Source: Austropuccinia psidii
Lineage: Eukaryota > Basidiomycota > Pucciniomycetes > Pucciniales > Sphaerophragmiaceae
Reading direction: 5' to 3'
Assembly (NCBI GenBank): GCA_023105745.1
Contig: JALGQZ010000005.1
Span: 62,548,019 to 62,612,018 of the forward strand
Length of the DNA stretch: 64,000 bases
A program made the position numbers and the translations under genes. The notes beneath the pieces were generated by a model that was not told the DNA's origin, searched no databases, and saw only the letters and a list, made by a program, of their open reading frames with translations. Of this stretch, positions 22,584-35,300 are shown one piece after another; positions within the stretch are counted from its first letter, which is position 1; each line of letters starts with the position of its first letter.

Positions 22584-24190
22584 AGAGGTCCCAAGAACCA
22601 TCAAGGCAAAGGCAAAGGCAAAGCCAATTGGCACAGACCTTACCCACAGGGGTACAGGATCCCCAAATTGGAGACTTCAGCTGTGGACAGTGTGTTCAAC
22701 ATGGCCAGAACTCTAATGGAATTCACAGCCAAAGAGCAGGAAAGAATGAACAGGACTTTTACACGCAAATAATTGATGAAATACACTTTGTTAAATCTAG
22801 TATTGATGTAGAACTTTGCAAATTTGATGCAAAGTTAAATCAAATCATATTGGACATACGTGAATTGAAAAGAAATGAAGAGAGATATACTGAATGGTAT
22901 GAATTGACAAATTTCAAATTTGATTTAATTATCAATGCTTGTAGCAGAATTTAGAGTACCTGTCAGATCCATAATGATGCAATGGCAGATCTTTATATTT
23001 TTAAAATGAATGATCAACTTCAAATTCTACAAGATCATGTTTTGCAGATAGTTGAAAATACCAATCAGTTTGCTACACATTTAGCAAAAAGTAACAGTGA
23101 AAGGCAGAAGTTAAAGAATGAAATCATTGCAAATGTAGAATAAATTCATAAGAATTATGAACCACATATGCCAAGACATTCTACACCTTTGACCAAAGAA
23201 AAACATTCTGTTAAAGGAGGTTTTACCCCACTTTTAGGAGGGAATGTTGTCTCTTTTAAGGATATTCCCGAATTGGAAGAATGGCCAACATTCTCTGGTG
23301 AAGGAGAAAACATCCATATTGGGTTCATTAGGACTATTGATATGTTACAGGAAGACTTTAATATACCTGATGAAATCATAGTGTGGAAATTACACTCTCT
23401 GTTTACCAGAACTGCAAAGAAATGGTATTACAAAATGAGAATGGATCATGGAAAACATGATTGGTCTTGGTGGAAATCTGAAGTGATTATCAAATGGGCC
23501 AACAATTCGTGGAGGTTTAAAATGGCAAATGCTTTTGAAAGTGCCATTTTTAACTCAGAGAAAGATAAACCACTTACTTGGTTCTTCAAGCAACAAGACA
23601 GATTATCTGCTTTACACCTAGATATGTCTGACACTATGATAAATACGAAGATATTAAGAAAGTGTGGAGGAGAACTGGAACATGCTATCAAAAGCAGATG
23701 TGTAGAACCCTGTTCAACAGAAGACTACATTAATGCAATGGAAGACATCATTACCAGAACAAGAATTGGTAAAGCTTGGACTAGAATCCCTATAGAGTCC
23801 AAGATGGTGCCAACAATTCCCAGAGAGGATAAAAGACCAGAAAAACCTGTCTTGAAGTGTCATAAATGTGGAAGTACTTCACATTTAGCAAACACTTGCA
23901 CCAAAAAGACAAAAATCAATGAAGTTCAAATCATTGAAGAAAGCCAGTGTGCTGAAGAGAAAGAAGAGTCTGATCAAGATTCTGCAGTCTCTGAGGATAC
24001 ACCAGTGGAGGACTATCCCATTGAAAACATGACAGCTTTCTTTGAGGTCACAAAAGTCCATACCCACTTGCCACAGTACAGTGAGGATTGCTGCAACCTG
24101 ATAAATATCCAAGATGCCAGAATGTGTAAAACAAAACCTGCTAGAGAGAAGGTTACACTGCTGGAGCATCCTGTATCACATCAGGTTTGA
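21995..24190 (+). pseudogene. gag: Element II Gag (decayed)
   Basis: The frame starts ATG at 21995 inside the ORF0 intron (MVHTRNGSNY, then TAA at 22025) and runs on through VAPHSPRSVPTDFDVNSEPE. It has further stops at 22952 and about 23141 but no frameshift until about 24150. A coiled-coil-like segment (KFDAKLNQIILDIRELKRNE) is followed by the capsid-like region (DIPELEEWPTFSGEGENIHI, KKWYYKMRMDHGKHDWSWWK) and a CCHC knuckle CHKCGSTSHLANTC at about 23859. A 1-bp loss near 24150 shifts the frame into the protease. Confidence 0.88.
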
Positions 24191-27100
24191 TGAGTGATAT
24201 TGAAGCCAAAGTAAATTTGGATAAAGGGGCATTTTTCACTTGTGTAGGCAAAGATTGTCTCCAAATTATACTTCCTGAATGGAAAAACCATCTATTACCA
24301 ATAGAAGGTGTGCAATTTAGTAGTGCCAGTAACAATATGTACCCCTTAGGTATATTAGCCACTAATATTGTATTTCCACACCCAGCAGGCAGTGTGAGAA
24401 TGAAAACTGAGATTGTGGTAATGGATAATTGCACATCTCAGCACATCATTCTTGGAAATGATTACTTGAATATTTATGGTATTGACTTCAATAACCATAA
24501 AGACAGATATTTCACAATTGGGGATAACAAAAGACAAAAATTTGCTTTTTCCAATATGCTAAAACATATATCTGTAGTATCTTCTGTCAAGGATACTTGT
24601 CAAGATGATTTTGTGTCTAATCAACTTGTTGAAGCACAAATTAATACATCATTGTCACCAAACATGAGGAATGAACTTATTAATGTGTTATACACATACA
24701 AGAATGCATTTTCCTCTGATAATGAACCATTAGGTGCTATAAGGGGACATGAAGTTGATATTACTCTTAATATTGACAGGCCATATCCTCCAGTACTTAG
24801 AAGACCAGCTTATCCAGCCAGTCCTAGAGCTAGAGGGGCCTTGGAAAAACATATCCAAGAGTTAATCCAACTTGGTGTACTAAGAAAAGTAGGCCATAAT
24901 GAGGAAGCTGAAGTGACAACACCTGTTATTATTGCCTGGCATAATGACAAGTCAAGAATGGTTGGAGATTTCAGAGCATTGAATACCTACACAGTTCCAG
25001 ATAGGTATCCAATCCCTAGAATTCAAGAAACCTTGACTCAATTGTCTAAAGCCAAGTATATAACATCAATGGATGCATTGAAAGGTTTCCATCAAAATTC
25101 TTTAATTCCGAAAGCTAAGAAATTACTTAGAATTATCACTCACTGTGGTATTTATGAGTATCTTAGGATGCCATTTGGCATTAAAAATGCTCCATCCCAT
25201 CATTAAAGAATGATGAATACCATCTTTCCCACAGAGTTTTCTGAAGGATGGCTTATCATTTATATTGATGATATTATCATATGTTTTGATTCATGGTCTT
25301 TGCACCTTGAAATACTTGCAATAGTACTTCACAAAGTTTCAGAAGTGAACATGAAAATTTCACTTAAAAAATGCAATTTTGGCTTTGAAGAACTCAAAGC
25401 ATTAGGACATATTGTTTCTGGTTTAAGTTTGGGTATTGACAAAAACAAAGTAGCAGCAGTGTTACTTGAGCCAATACCCCAGAATAAAAAAGAAATGATG
25501 TCTTTTCTTGGGTTTGCCAGTTATTATAGGCAACACTTGTAAGACTTTGCAATTCTAGACAAGTCACTCTATAGAATCTGTGATCAACAGACTGTATTTG
25601 AGATGACACAGGAGAGAATTAAAGCTTATGAGAAGATAAGGAGAGCTCTTACAGAATAACCTTTACTCCTCATGCCTGACTGGAATATTCCTTTTCAATT
25701 GTACATTGATGCATGTGGAGATGGATTAGGGGCAGCCCTACATCAAGTCCAAATTATTGATGACAAACCTACAGAAGGACCAGTTTGTTACATCTCAAGG
25801 CAAATCAAACCAACAGAAGCCAGATATGGTGCAAGCAAAATGGAGTGCTTATTTTTGGTATGGGCACTTGAGAAATTACACTATTATCTTTATGGCAGTG
25901 CTTTTGAAGTGATAACTGACTGTAATGCAGTAAAATCACTTCTTAACATGAAAACTCCCAACAGACATATGTTGAGATGGCAAATAGCCATTCAAGAATA
26001 TAGAGGAAACATGACTATAGTCCACAAAGCAGGAAACATTCACAAAAATGCTGATGGACTTAGCAGGTGGGCATTAGCCAACACTCCTGATAACCCAGCT
26101 TATGTACCTTTGGAAGCTGAACCGCAGATTCCAATTGAAGGTATTAATATAACTGATATTGGGACTGAATTCTTTGAAGAGGTCAGAGAATCTTTTAAGC
26201 AAGACAAGAATTTCCATATCTTGACTTCTTTATTAGATAAAGACTGCAAAGATACATCTTTGGTCAATGCACTAGATGAAGTTTGGAGAAATTCCCATTC
26301 TGAAGGGAGATTTCACTTGTTTGATGGGATTATTTACCACAGAACCAAACATTCCTGCGTAATGACATTATGCAACATATTGCTTATCAATACAATTCTT
26401 CATGAATGCCATGATAGCATCTACTCTGGACACCTGTCAGAGGACAGAACACTTGAAAAAGTGAAAAACTGTGCATGGTGGCCATCTTGGAGAAAAGAAA
26501 CCATTGAATATTGCCATACATGTGACAGATGTCAAAAAGCAAACAGGAGTACAGGCAAGAAATTTGGACTTATGATCCATATTCAAGAACCAAAATCCCC
26601 ATGGGAAGTTGTTGACATGGATTGGGTCACAGCACTTCCTCCAAGTGGTGAGAAAAGTTATAATGCTTGTTTAGTCATTGTAGATAGATATAGCAAGACT
26701 CCCATATTCTTACCATGTCATAAAGATTACACTGCTATGGATACAGCTCTTTTTCTATGGAGTAGAGTTATTCCTCATACAGGATTATTTAAGGATATCA
26801 TAAGTGACAGAGATCCCAAGTTCACATCTGCACTTTGGACCAATCTTCATAGATTGTTTGGGACTAAGTTATCATCCTCTACAGCATATCACCCTCAAAC
26901 AGATGGACTAGCAGAGAGGATGATTCAAACTTTAGAAGACATGATCAGGAGATTTTGTGCTTATGGGTTAAAATCCAAAGACTCAGATGGCTTTACCCAT
27001 GACTGGTGCACTCTGATACCTGCATTAGAATTGGCATACAAGACATCAGTCCATTCTTCCACAGGACAAACTCCTGCTATGTTAGAAAAGGGATGGAATC

Positions 27101-27726
27101 CAAGACTCCCAGCAGACACACTGAGGAAAGACTTAATTGACATTCATCCTACAGATTCCAGCTTCAAGATAATGCTTGATAAAGTAAAACATCATGCAAA
27201 ACAAAGTATGGATGATTCATTTGAGTATGCAAAACAGAATTGGGACAAAAGTCATAAAGTACCAGACTTCAAAGTAGGGGACTTAGTTCTAGTTTCAACC
27301 TTGAATTTTAGTAATATCAAAATCCCAAAGAAACTTAAAGATTATTATGTAGGACCTTTTGTAATTGTTTCCTTACATGGAACCAATGCAGTTCAAGTAA
27401 AATTGAGTGGTGAATTGGAAAATAAACACCCCACTTTTCCAGTCAGCTTGATAAAACCTTATCAACCAGCTGATAAAGAATTGTTTCCTCTGAGGAACCC
27501 AACTCCTTTGACTGTCGCACCAGTGGAACAGAATTAAGACAAAAAGATAAAGAAAGTCATTAAAGAAATGAGACTTAGGGGTAAAAATCAAAGAGAATAT
27601 CTTGTCAGATATAGAAATCCTCTACATGAAGATGAATGGCTGGCAGAATCAGACATACCTGACTCAGATAAACTCTTGAGCAGATTTAGACATGAAAGAA
27701 GGCCACAAGCCTTCATATGTCTATAA
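24187..27726 (+). pseudogene. pol: Element II protease, RT, RNase H, integrase and chromodomain-like tail (four stops)
   Basis: One frame throughout, with in-frame stops near 25204, 25540, 25657 and 27535. The protease triplet is DKG (LDKGAFFTC), not D-[ST]-G. RT shows [30 protein letters not shown] and YIDD (about 25261-25272). RNase H has [39 protein letters not shown] and NADGLSRW. Integrase has [14 protein letters not shown]...[25 protein letters not shown] and [13 protein letters not shown], so D, D and E are all kept. The tail reads REYLVRYRNPLHEDEWLAES. Stops aside, it is the best preserved pol after element III. Confidence 0.93.
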
Positions 27727-27834
27727 ATGTGCTTTAAATTACTTGATCTGAGTGATGTAAAGAGTTTGGACAGTGGACATTAACCCCCCTTTGTGGCTTT
27801 TTATTATTTCTACCATTGATAAAATTGTAGTACA

Positions 27835-27858
27835 ATTTTATTTTTTGGTGGGAGGGAA
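27835..27858 (+). other. Polypurine tract of element II
   Basis: TTTTTTGGTGGGAGGGAA lies immediately 5' of the 3' LTR. Confidence 0.8.
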
Positions 27859-29781
27859 TGTGACCCTTGAGGTATATTTTACATACCCAAATAGGCCACA
27901 ATTATCTTAAAAAATAAATTTAGAATTATGCATAACTCATAAGTCATGCATATATCCAAAATTCATTATTTTGAATTTCAGAAAAGATGAATAACTTTTT
28001 ATTGAGTAAGTAAATCCATAGATTTAAGGCCATATTTGGATTCTACACGAAAATTCACCTAGGGTAGCTCCATAGAGTGAATAAGCTTAAATTAACTCTT
28101 TGAGGTGGTAACATGGAAAATACTTCAATACCACATCATCAATATCACATAAAAGATCCGTGAAAAGTTTTGTTTTTCTTAATTTCACGCCAAAATAATG
28201 GGAATGTGAGAAATTCCATGTTACATATACACTAAGAATAGTGTTATGCATTTTTTGAGAACTATATATCATATTATTCTTACATGGAATTTTGGTACAC
28301 CCATAGTGGATATCTCACTTGAAGCTTAAAATTCTATTTTGACGTGAAAAATAGGCAAGGGGGACAAAAGACATCAAAGAGAGCCAGGGTACCCAACTTC
28401 TGAGGCCTCAGAGGCGTGGACAGCCCCAAAGCTTGGATCCATGGCTGACCTTTGCCTAATTGGTAAACTAAAACCCTTTGGGAACTTGGTCACCATGTTA
28501 CAACTACAGTAAAACTTAAGAAAATGGCAAATAACCTGCTATTTTGACGTGCCAAGGAGGTAAAGAGCTACTTAGACTCCTGTAACCATGTCAATTCTTA
28601 ATTATTATCCATGGATAAACCCCAAAAGAGTAATTAAAACCCTTTTTGGACTTGTATCCTTTGATTTACCTCATAGCAACCAGTGAAACACTGATATTTG
28701 CAATTCTATGTAGAAATGAGGTAAAAACTTCAAAAATTCATTAAAAATACAATTCTTAATGAATGTTTCTGCAACTTTCAGGACTAATATAAAACTTCAT
28801 TATCTATGGTAAAACCGAAAATAATTATGGTTTTACTAGTAAAATTCAAAGTTTTACTTACAGTCCATTTTTGGCTATTCTACGTGAAACACTGAATCTT
28901 CAAAAATTCACAGTAATTACAACCTGTGATGAAATTGGCAATAACATTGATAAATTTGAGAAATTAATGATTATTTTGGAATAAAAGAAGATTTACAGAT
29001 GTTACTCCTTTTATTCTTAACCATATTGGGGTTGGTAGTCACGTAAAAGCATCAATTAAGTAATTATGGTAATCTTATGTGACAACAGATGATGCAATCA
29101 ATAATCCAAAAAGTTTTATTGTTTTCTCACTCACTGGTTTTTCAGTTTGCGCCATGGCACACCTCTGTGAGCTGTTGTTGACTTAAAAGAGGCCTCCTCT
29201 TGCTGTTTGTTCCATCATCATCTTATTATCATTTTAAATCATTATTACCAACAAGTAAGTATTAGTTAAAGCTATTCTTAAGTGTTTTAAATCTCTCAGA
29301 ATCAATCAGAAAGATGTGAAATCATAGAATCCAACTATATATTGTTGTAATACTGGTATAAATTCATTTTGATCCTTAAAATCCACAATTCTACGTCAAA
29401 TCTCTCTATCTTATCTTTCAATAAGTTCTTTGGAATATTGGTGAGTGATTTATTTTCAATTCTTAAATTTTTTCCTCTAAAATTAGTTTTCTTCAAGAAT
29501 TATCATTATAATTATTCTTGCAAAGGATAATTATAAATGAAAATAATTTTATTATTTTAATAAAAGAAGATTTTATTATTAAAATCTTCTTGTAATTGAT
29601 TCTTGTAGACAATTACTGCTCACTGTCAAAATCACTAGTATTGTTTAACACGTGAAAGAAATAATTCTTTAATTATTTAATTGTTGTTATAGTAATATTT
29701 TATTATTATATTTCATAAGAACAGACATAGTACTGTTGAATAATAGTAATATTATCATCAGTTTCATAGTCACATCTTACA
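27859..29781 (+). repeat. 3' LTR of element II (LTR-b, 1923 bp)
   Basis: It starts TGTGACCCTTGAGG and ends CACATCTTACA, the same length as the solo copy at 2564-4486. It abuts the gag of element IV directly (TCAAGTAATGAGG). Confidence 0.92.
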
Positions 29782-29794
29782 TCAAGTAATGAGG

Positions 29795-30843
29795 TGGAAA
29801 CTGCTTGCAATTTCAAGACATTCCAAAATTAGAGGAATGGCCAACCTTCAATTGTGAAGGAGAATATAATCATATGGAATTTATGAAAACAATTGATATG
29901 TCTAAAGAAGACTTTAACATACCAGATGAATACATAAGTGCCAGATTACACTCATTATTTACCATATCAGCAAAGAAATGGTATTACAAAATGAGACAAG
30001 CCCATGGTAAACATTCTTGGCCTTGGTGGAAAGAACAAATTATTTCCAAATGGGAAAAGGATTCCTGGAGATTTAAAATGGAAAATTCTTTTGAAGAAGC
30101 CATTTTTAATATTGAGAGGGACAGGCCCTTGTCTTGGTTTCTTAAACAGAAGGACAGATTAACTGCCCTTCATCCTGATATTTCTGAAACAATGGTACAT
30201 AAAAGAATATTAATAAAGTGTGGTGGTGATCTTGAGCATGCTATAAGAAGCAGATTTATTGAGCCTTGCTCTGCAGAAGATTATATCAATGCTATGGAAG
30301 ACATCACTACTAGAAGAAAAATTGGAAGAAAGTGGTCCAAATCCCCAATAGACAACAAGACTAATGGGAAACCAATTTCAAAGCCAAATAAGCCACAAGA
30401 CAGACTTCCTTTGTAATCTCACAAATGTGGAAGTACATCTCATTCAGCAAACACTTGTCCAAAAAGACAAGAATCAATGAGATAAATGTTGAAAGAGTGG
30501 AAGACACAAAAGAACCAACTGATTTATCTTTACATGAAAGTGATTCGGAGCCTCCAGAAGAAGAAGAAGTACCAGAGGAGCTTAGTATAGAAAACATTAA
30601 TGTTTCTTTTGAAGTCACTGAGTTGCACACTCATTTACCACAGTATAGTGAACAATTTATGGATTTCATACATGTGCAAGATGCTAAAATGCAAAAACCC
30701 AAACCTGCCAGAGGCAAAGGGTATACAGCTGGTTCATCTTGTATCACTAATATTGTGATAAACAACCCAGAAGCCAAGATACACCTTGACTCAGGTGATT
30801 TTTGCACTTGTGTTGGAAAGCATTATCTTGACAAAGCTTATAC
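29795..30843 (+). pseudogene. gag-pol: Element IV Gag and start of protease (decayed)
   Basis: Gag capsid-like region with DIPKLEEWPTFNCEGEYNHM, KKWYYKMRQAHGKHSWPWWK and RPLSWFLKQKDRLTALHPDI. A TAA at 30414 precedes a damaged knuckle (SHKCGSTSHSANTC; the first Cys of the family is Ser). A frameshift near 30450 leads to the linker (LHTHLPQYSEQFMDFIHVQD) and the protease start with an intact LDSG (about 30787-30798). The frame ends at 30843, where element III is inserted. Confidence 0.88.
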
Positions 30844-32346
30844 TGTTAGGGTGAGTCTATGTAGTAGCTTAAAAATAGTAAATACAGGCTAGTACTATGA
30901 CTGTGACACGTCAAAATAAATAAAAAATGAAATCTTCAGGTCCTACTGCTACGTGGTAACAGTGGTGATGAGTCTATTGAGGACCTGGGTTGCAATGCTC
31001 TAATATCTTTGACTGTAAAGAAACACTACAATAATTATATTTTAATTATATCTCTAATAATTCTAAGGACACTACTGATGAATAACAGTCTTGTCACATA
31101 AGAATATTGGTAAGGTAAGATAAGATAAGGGGTTTTCAAGGGAAAAACCCTTCTTTTTATATCTTTCAAGACTGTCAAGAGTTATTAACTCTTCACACGT
31201 CAGAGGAGTGAAAATTTTCACTGCAGTGGTCAGTCTGTGGTTCTGGATCCTCAATTCTGACGTCAATATAGACAGAATTGTGGTTTTGGAACCACAAATG
31301 ATCATTCTGGATCAATACAGGGTGAAAAAACTGTTCACCTGCCACGTCAGCACTTGGGTGACGTTGTTCTGGTGTCTGTATGATCAATATTAGTCATTCT
31401 GGGCGGGCCTAAGCTTTAAACAACCATTATTTTAAGTATCAAGACTGTACTGGTTGGTACAGGTTTGGTACAGACCAGTATTGGTCAAAATACTTCCAAC
31501 CAAGATATCTCAGTCAGTTTTTGAGATATCAAGAAACCAAGAGCACAGAATTGAAGGGCTTAATGAGCTCTTCAATTTGGTATGCTTCATGTTTACCCTT
31601 CTTGCAAATAGCAAAAGTTATAAGGGTTTTAAGTTTTTGGATGTAATTTTGTACATCAGTATGAGGCTTCAAAAACTTCCATGCTAGATATCTTCTTCAA
31701 TTTGGAAGATATCTGTAATCTGATGGTACAGTTTTGTAGGGCTTGATTAGCTCTACAGTTTGGTATATTACACTGTACAGTTGTATGAGTGTATGCCAAA
31801 GATACAGGGGTTTGTCTATTTTTCTTATTTTCAGAATATCTGTATTTTGGTTATTAAACCTTTGAACCAAGATCCCTCAGTCAATTTGAGAGATACAGAG
31901 GTCTAAGGTGTCTCAAATTAAAGCTCATGTTGAGATCTTTAATTTGGTTATACTTTTGTACAGTTTTGTACAAGCCCTCTTTGACTTTCAGGGGGACTTG
32001 GTTTTGAAAATGAGGTTATATGGTATCTCCAGTTGTAGTGGTGTTACAACAACATGGATGATATCATTGTGTAGCTCTCTATGTGAGCTTGAAGAAAAAT
32101 ACCATTTTGGTATAGGATAACTTAAATATGCATAAGTTAGATGAGAGGTGAAAATAAGGGTTTTGACTTGTTTATTCTCCTCTAGGTTTCCTTATTCTGT
32201 TTGGATAAGGTTGGTGTTTAATGTAAGAGGATTGTTTTCTCTTAATTATTACCTGTATTGACTATGTTTGTTCAATACTTGTCATACCATTATTTATGGT
32301 ATGTTGGATGTCATGCTAGTGCTCTGTTTTGAGTCACAGGCTGACA
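30844..32346 (-). repeat. 3' LTR of element III (LTR-c)
   Basis: On the minus strand it starts TGTCAGCCTGTGACTC and ends with TAACA (CAACA-type end; the other copy ends TGACA). It carries a palindromic TGACGTCA at 31258-31265. Confidence 0.94.
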
Positions 32347-32362
32347 TACCCTCCCTCAAAAG
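32347..32362 (-). other. Polypurine tract of element III
   Basis: On the minus strand CTTTTGAGGGAGGGTA directly precedes the TGTCAG of the 3' LTR, 8 nt after the Gag-Pol stop codon. Confidence 0.85.
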
Positions 32363-32370
32363 AAGGCTCA

Positions 32371-35300
32371 TCATTGATGAGACTCTTCAGCCCTCCTGGA
32401 GGCTCTGAATCTTCTGAGGTGTATTTGTCCATCTGGGATTTCTTTCTCAGTTAACCATTTGTCTTTATCTGCTGGTTGATTCTTAAATCTAACCAGGTAT
32501 TGCCTGTTGTCTTTCCCATTAATTCTTATTTTCCTGGCTTTAATGATCTTTTTCACTGGTTCAGGTGAGTCATCTTCCTCTACTAATCTTTCTTGGGTGA
32601 CTGTCTTCTTTCTGCCAGGGAATTTCTCCTCATCTGTCTGGTGATAAGGTTTGACCAGGCTCACAGGAAAAACTGGGTGTTTCCTAGAGAACTCTTTGGT
32701 CAGGTTGACTTCTACTGCATTCTTTCCTATTAATTTAATAATGGTGAATGGTCCTATGAATGAGTCTCTCATCTTCTCGGGTCCTCTTAGGTTGTTGAAG
32801 TTAAGAGTTGAGATTAGAACTTGGTCTCCTTCTTTGAAATCAGGTTCTTGGTGACTTTTATCATATCTCTGTTTGTTATATAATTTGGCTTCAGCCACAC
32901 ATTGCTCTGCTTTTTCACAGGCAGTCTTCCACATTGTGTGGAAGTCCTTAGCTGTGGGGTGTACTGAGAGGAGGTTCTTCTTCAAGTAGTCTACTGGAAG
33001 TAGTGGGTTCCATCCTTTCTCTAATGTGGCAGGGGATTTTCCTGTCACTGAGTGTACACTTGTGTTGTATGCCAATTGTACAGCTGGTAGGAGGGTTACC
33101 CAGTCATGGGTGTATCCCTCATTGTCTTTATATCCCATGCCATATGCACAAAACCTCCTAATGATGTCTTCCAATGTTTGGATCATTCTTTCTGCTAGAC
33201 CATCTGTTTGTGGATGGTAAGCTGTGGAGAATGCTAGTTTGGTTCCCAGCATCTCATATAGATTGGTCCAAAATTCTGATGTGAATTTAGGGTCTCTGTC
33301 ACTAATTATAATTCTTGGGACTCCACAGTTTGCTATCACATTGTTCCAGAACAATATGGCTGTGTCCATTGCTGTGTCCTCTTTGTGACAGGGGAGACAT
33401 CTGACACTCTTGCTGTACCTGTCTACTACTACTAGGCATGCATTAAAGCTGTCTTTCCCTCCAGGGACCAGGCCTGTTACCCAATACATGTTTATTATTT
33501 CCCAGGGGTGTTTGGGCTCCTCTATACTCTGGAGTAATCCATATCTTTTGCCATGACTTCTGTTGGCTTTCTGGCATCTGGTAAAAGTGTTGATGTATTC
33601 ACTCAAGTCTTGTTCCCACTTTGGCCACCAAGCTGTGCTAAAGACTCTTTCTTTAGTTCTCTCTTCACTCATATGTCCCATGTATGGGCAGTCATGGCAT
33701 TCCTGTAGTATCAGGGAAATATGTTCTCTATTTATTATTACCAGGGCACTTGTGTGTTTTTCCCTATGGTATAGTAGATCATCTATCAGGAAAAATCTAT
33801 TCTCTCTGAAGTTTTTGAGCCATGGCTCTTCCAATTGGCTTTCTAGTTCAGGACTCCTGTACTTTTGTTTTAATAGTTGTATCAATATACTACACTGTTT
33901 GTGTTTATTGTATGATGATTGTACTATGCTAAAGAACTCTGTGTTCAGATTAGAGGAGCTGATTCCCAGTATGGGTATCTCTTTGCTCTCTCCAAAGCTC
34001 TGTGCTGGGTTTGATGGATCATTCCCTAATGCCCAGTTTGATAGTTTGAAGTTCTTTCTCTTATCTATCTCCATGCATTGTATGGGTATTTTGGCCCCAT
34101 TTTCTGGGTCATATGCTGTATTCTCTTGGTCATTTTTCAGTGGCCACCTGCTGAGGCCATCTGCATTAGTATGACTTCTCCCTTCTTTATAGATGATAGT
34201 CATATTCCTTCTATATTCTTGTATGGCTATTTGCCACCTAAGCATGTGTCTGTTTGTTGTCTTCATGTTCAACAGTGATTTGAGGGCTGTGCAATCAGTA
34301 AAAACTTCAAATACTGCTCCTTCTAAGTAGTAATGGAGTTTCTCTAATGCCCATACCAAACAGAGACATTCTGTCTGAGTAGCTCCATATCTGGCTTCTG
34401 AGTCTTTCAGTTGTCTTGATATATAGCAAATTACTCCTTCTTTGGGTATTCCATCCACTAGTTGCCTCTGGTGTAGTGCTGCTCCTAGTCCTTGGCTACA
34501 TGCTGCATCTATATATAGCTTGAATGGTAGTTCAAAATCAGGCATCATCAGGACAGGGGCATTGGTCAGTTCATGTTTGATCTTCTCAAATGCATCCCTT
34601 CTTTCTTTGGTGATTTCAAAGACTACATCTTTTGAGCACAGTTTGTATAGGCTACTAGTGATGTGTGCAAAGTTTTTAATGTGGCTTCTGTAGTAACTAG
34701 CAAAGCCCAAAAAAGATTGCATTTCCTTAATGTTCTTTGGCACTGGTTTCTTCAGTACTGCAGCAACTTTATTTTGGTCTATAGCTAGACTCAAACCTGA
34801 AACTTTGTGTCCTAGGGCTAGCAGTTCTTGCTGTCCAAAGTTACATTTTTTAAGAGATATCTTCATGTTGATTGGTGTACATTTTCCCAATATTTTATCA
34901 ATTTTCCTCACATGGTCTTCCCATGTTTCTGAGTATATTATGATATCATCAATGTACACTACCATCCACCCTTCCATTATTTCATCTTGAAATATGGTAT
35001 CCATCATCCTCTGAAAATGGGCTGGTGCATTCTTAATGCCAAATGGCATTCTAGTATATTCATATATGCCCATATGGCATATAATTCTCAGCAATTTGAT
35101 GGAATCTGGTTTCACTCCATTCTGGTGGAAACCTTTCATGCAATCCATTTTTGTAATAAACTTGGCTTTTGCTAGCTTGTCTAGTGCATGTGGTATCCTT
35201 GGGATGGGGTACCTGTCTGCTTTGGTGTAATTATTCAAAGCCCTGAAGTCACCACATAGTCTGGATTTACCATCATGCCAAGTTATAAGGACTGGTGTAG

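Larger units (their letters stand above)
19476..29781 (+). mobile_element. Element II: full-length Ty3/gypsy retrotransposon (LTR-b), flanks mismatched
   Basis: A 10,306-bp unit: 5' LTR 19476-21395, primer site, 0.39-kb AT-rich leader, overlapping ORF0 and Gag-Pol, polypurine tract, 3' LTR 27859-29781. The left flank is GCTTG and the right flank TCAAG, so there is no target duplication. The left neighbour is the cysteine-cluster gene and the right neighbour is the gag of element IV. Coding is dead: two stops and a 1-bp loss in gag, and four further in-frame stops in pol. Confidence 0.93.

Noticed and set aside
29803..29807. GCTTG close to the right end of element II as its missing target duplication
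   Set aside because: It lies 21 bp beyond the LTR end; a target duplication must touch the LTR. The immediate right flank is TCAAG.
33563..34174. 203-codon open frame on the plus strand
   Set aside because: It is antisense to the Gag-Pol of element III and shows no motif; it exists because the sense strand codes a long conserved protein.
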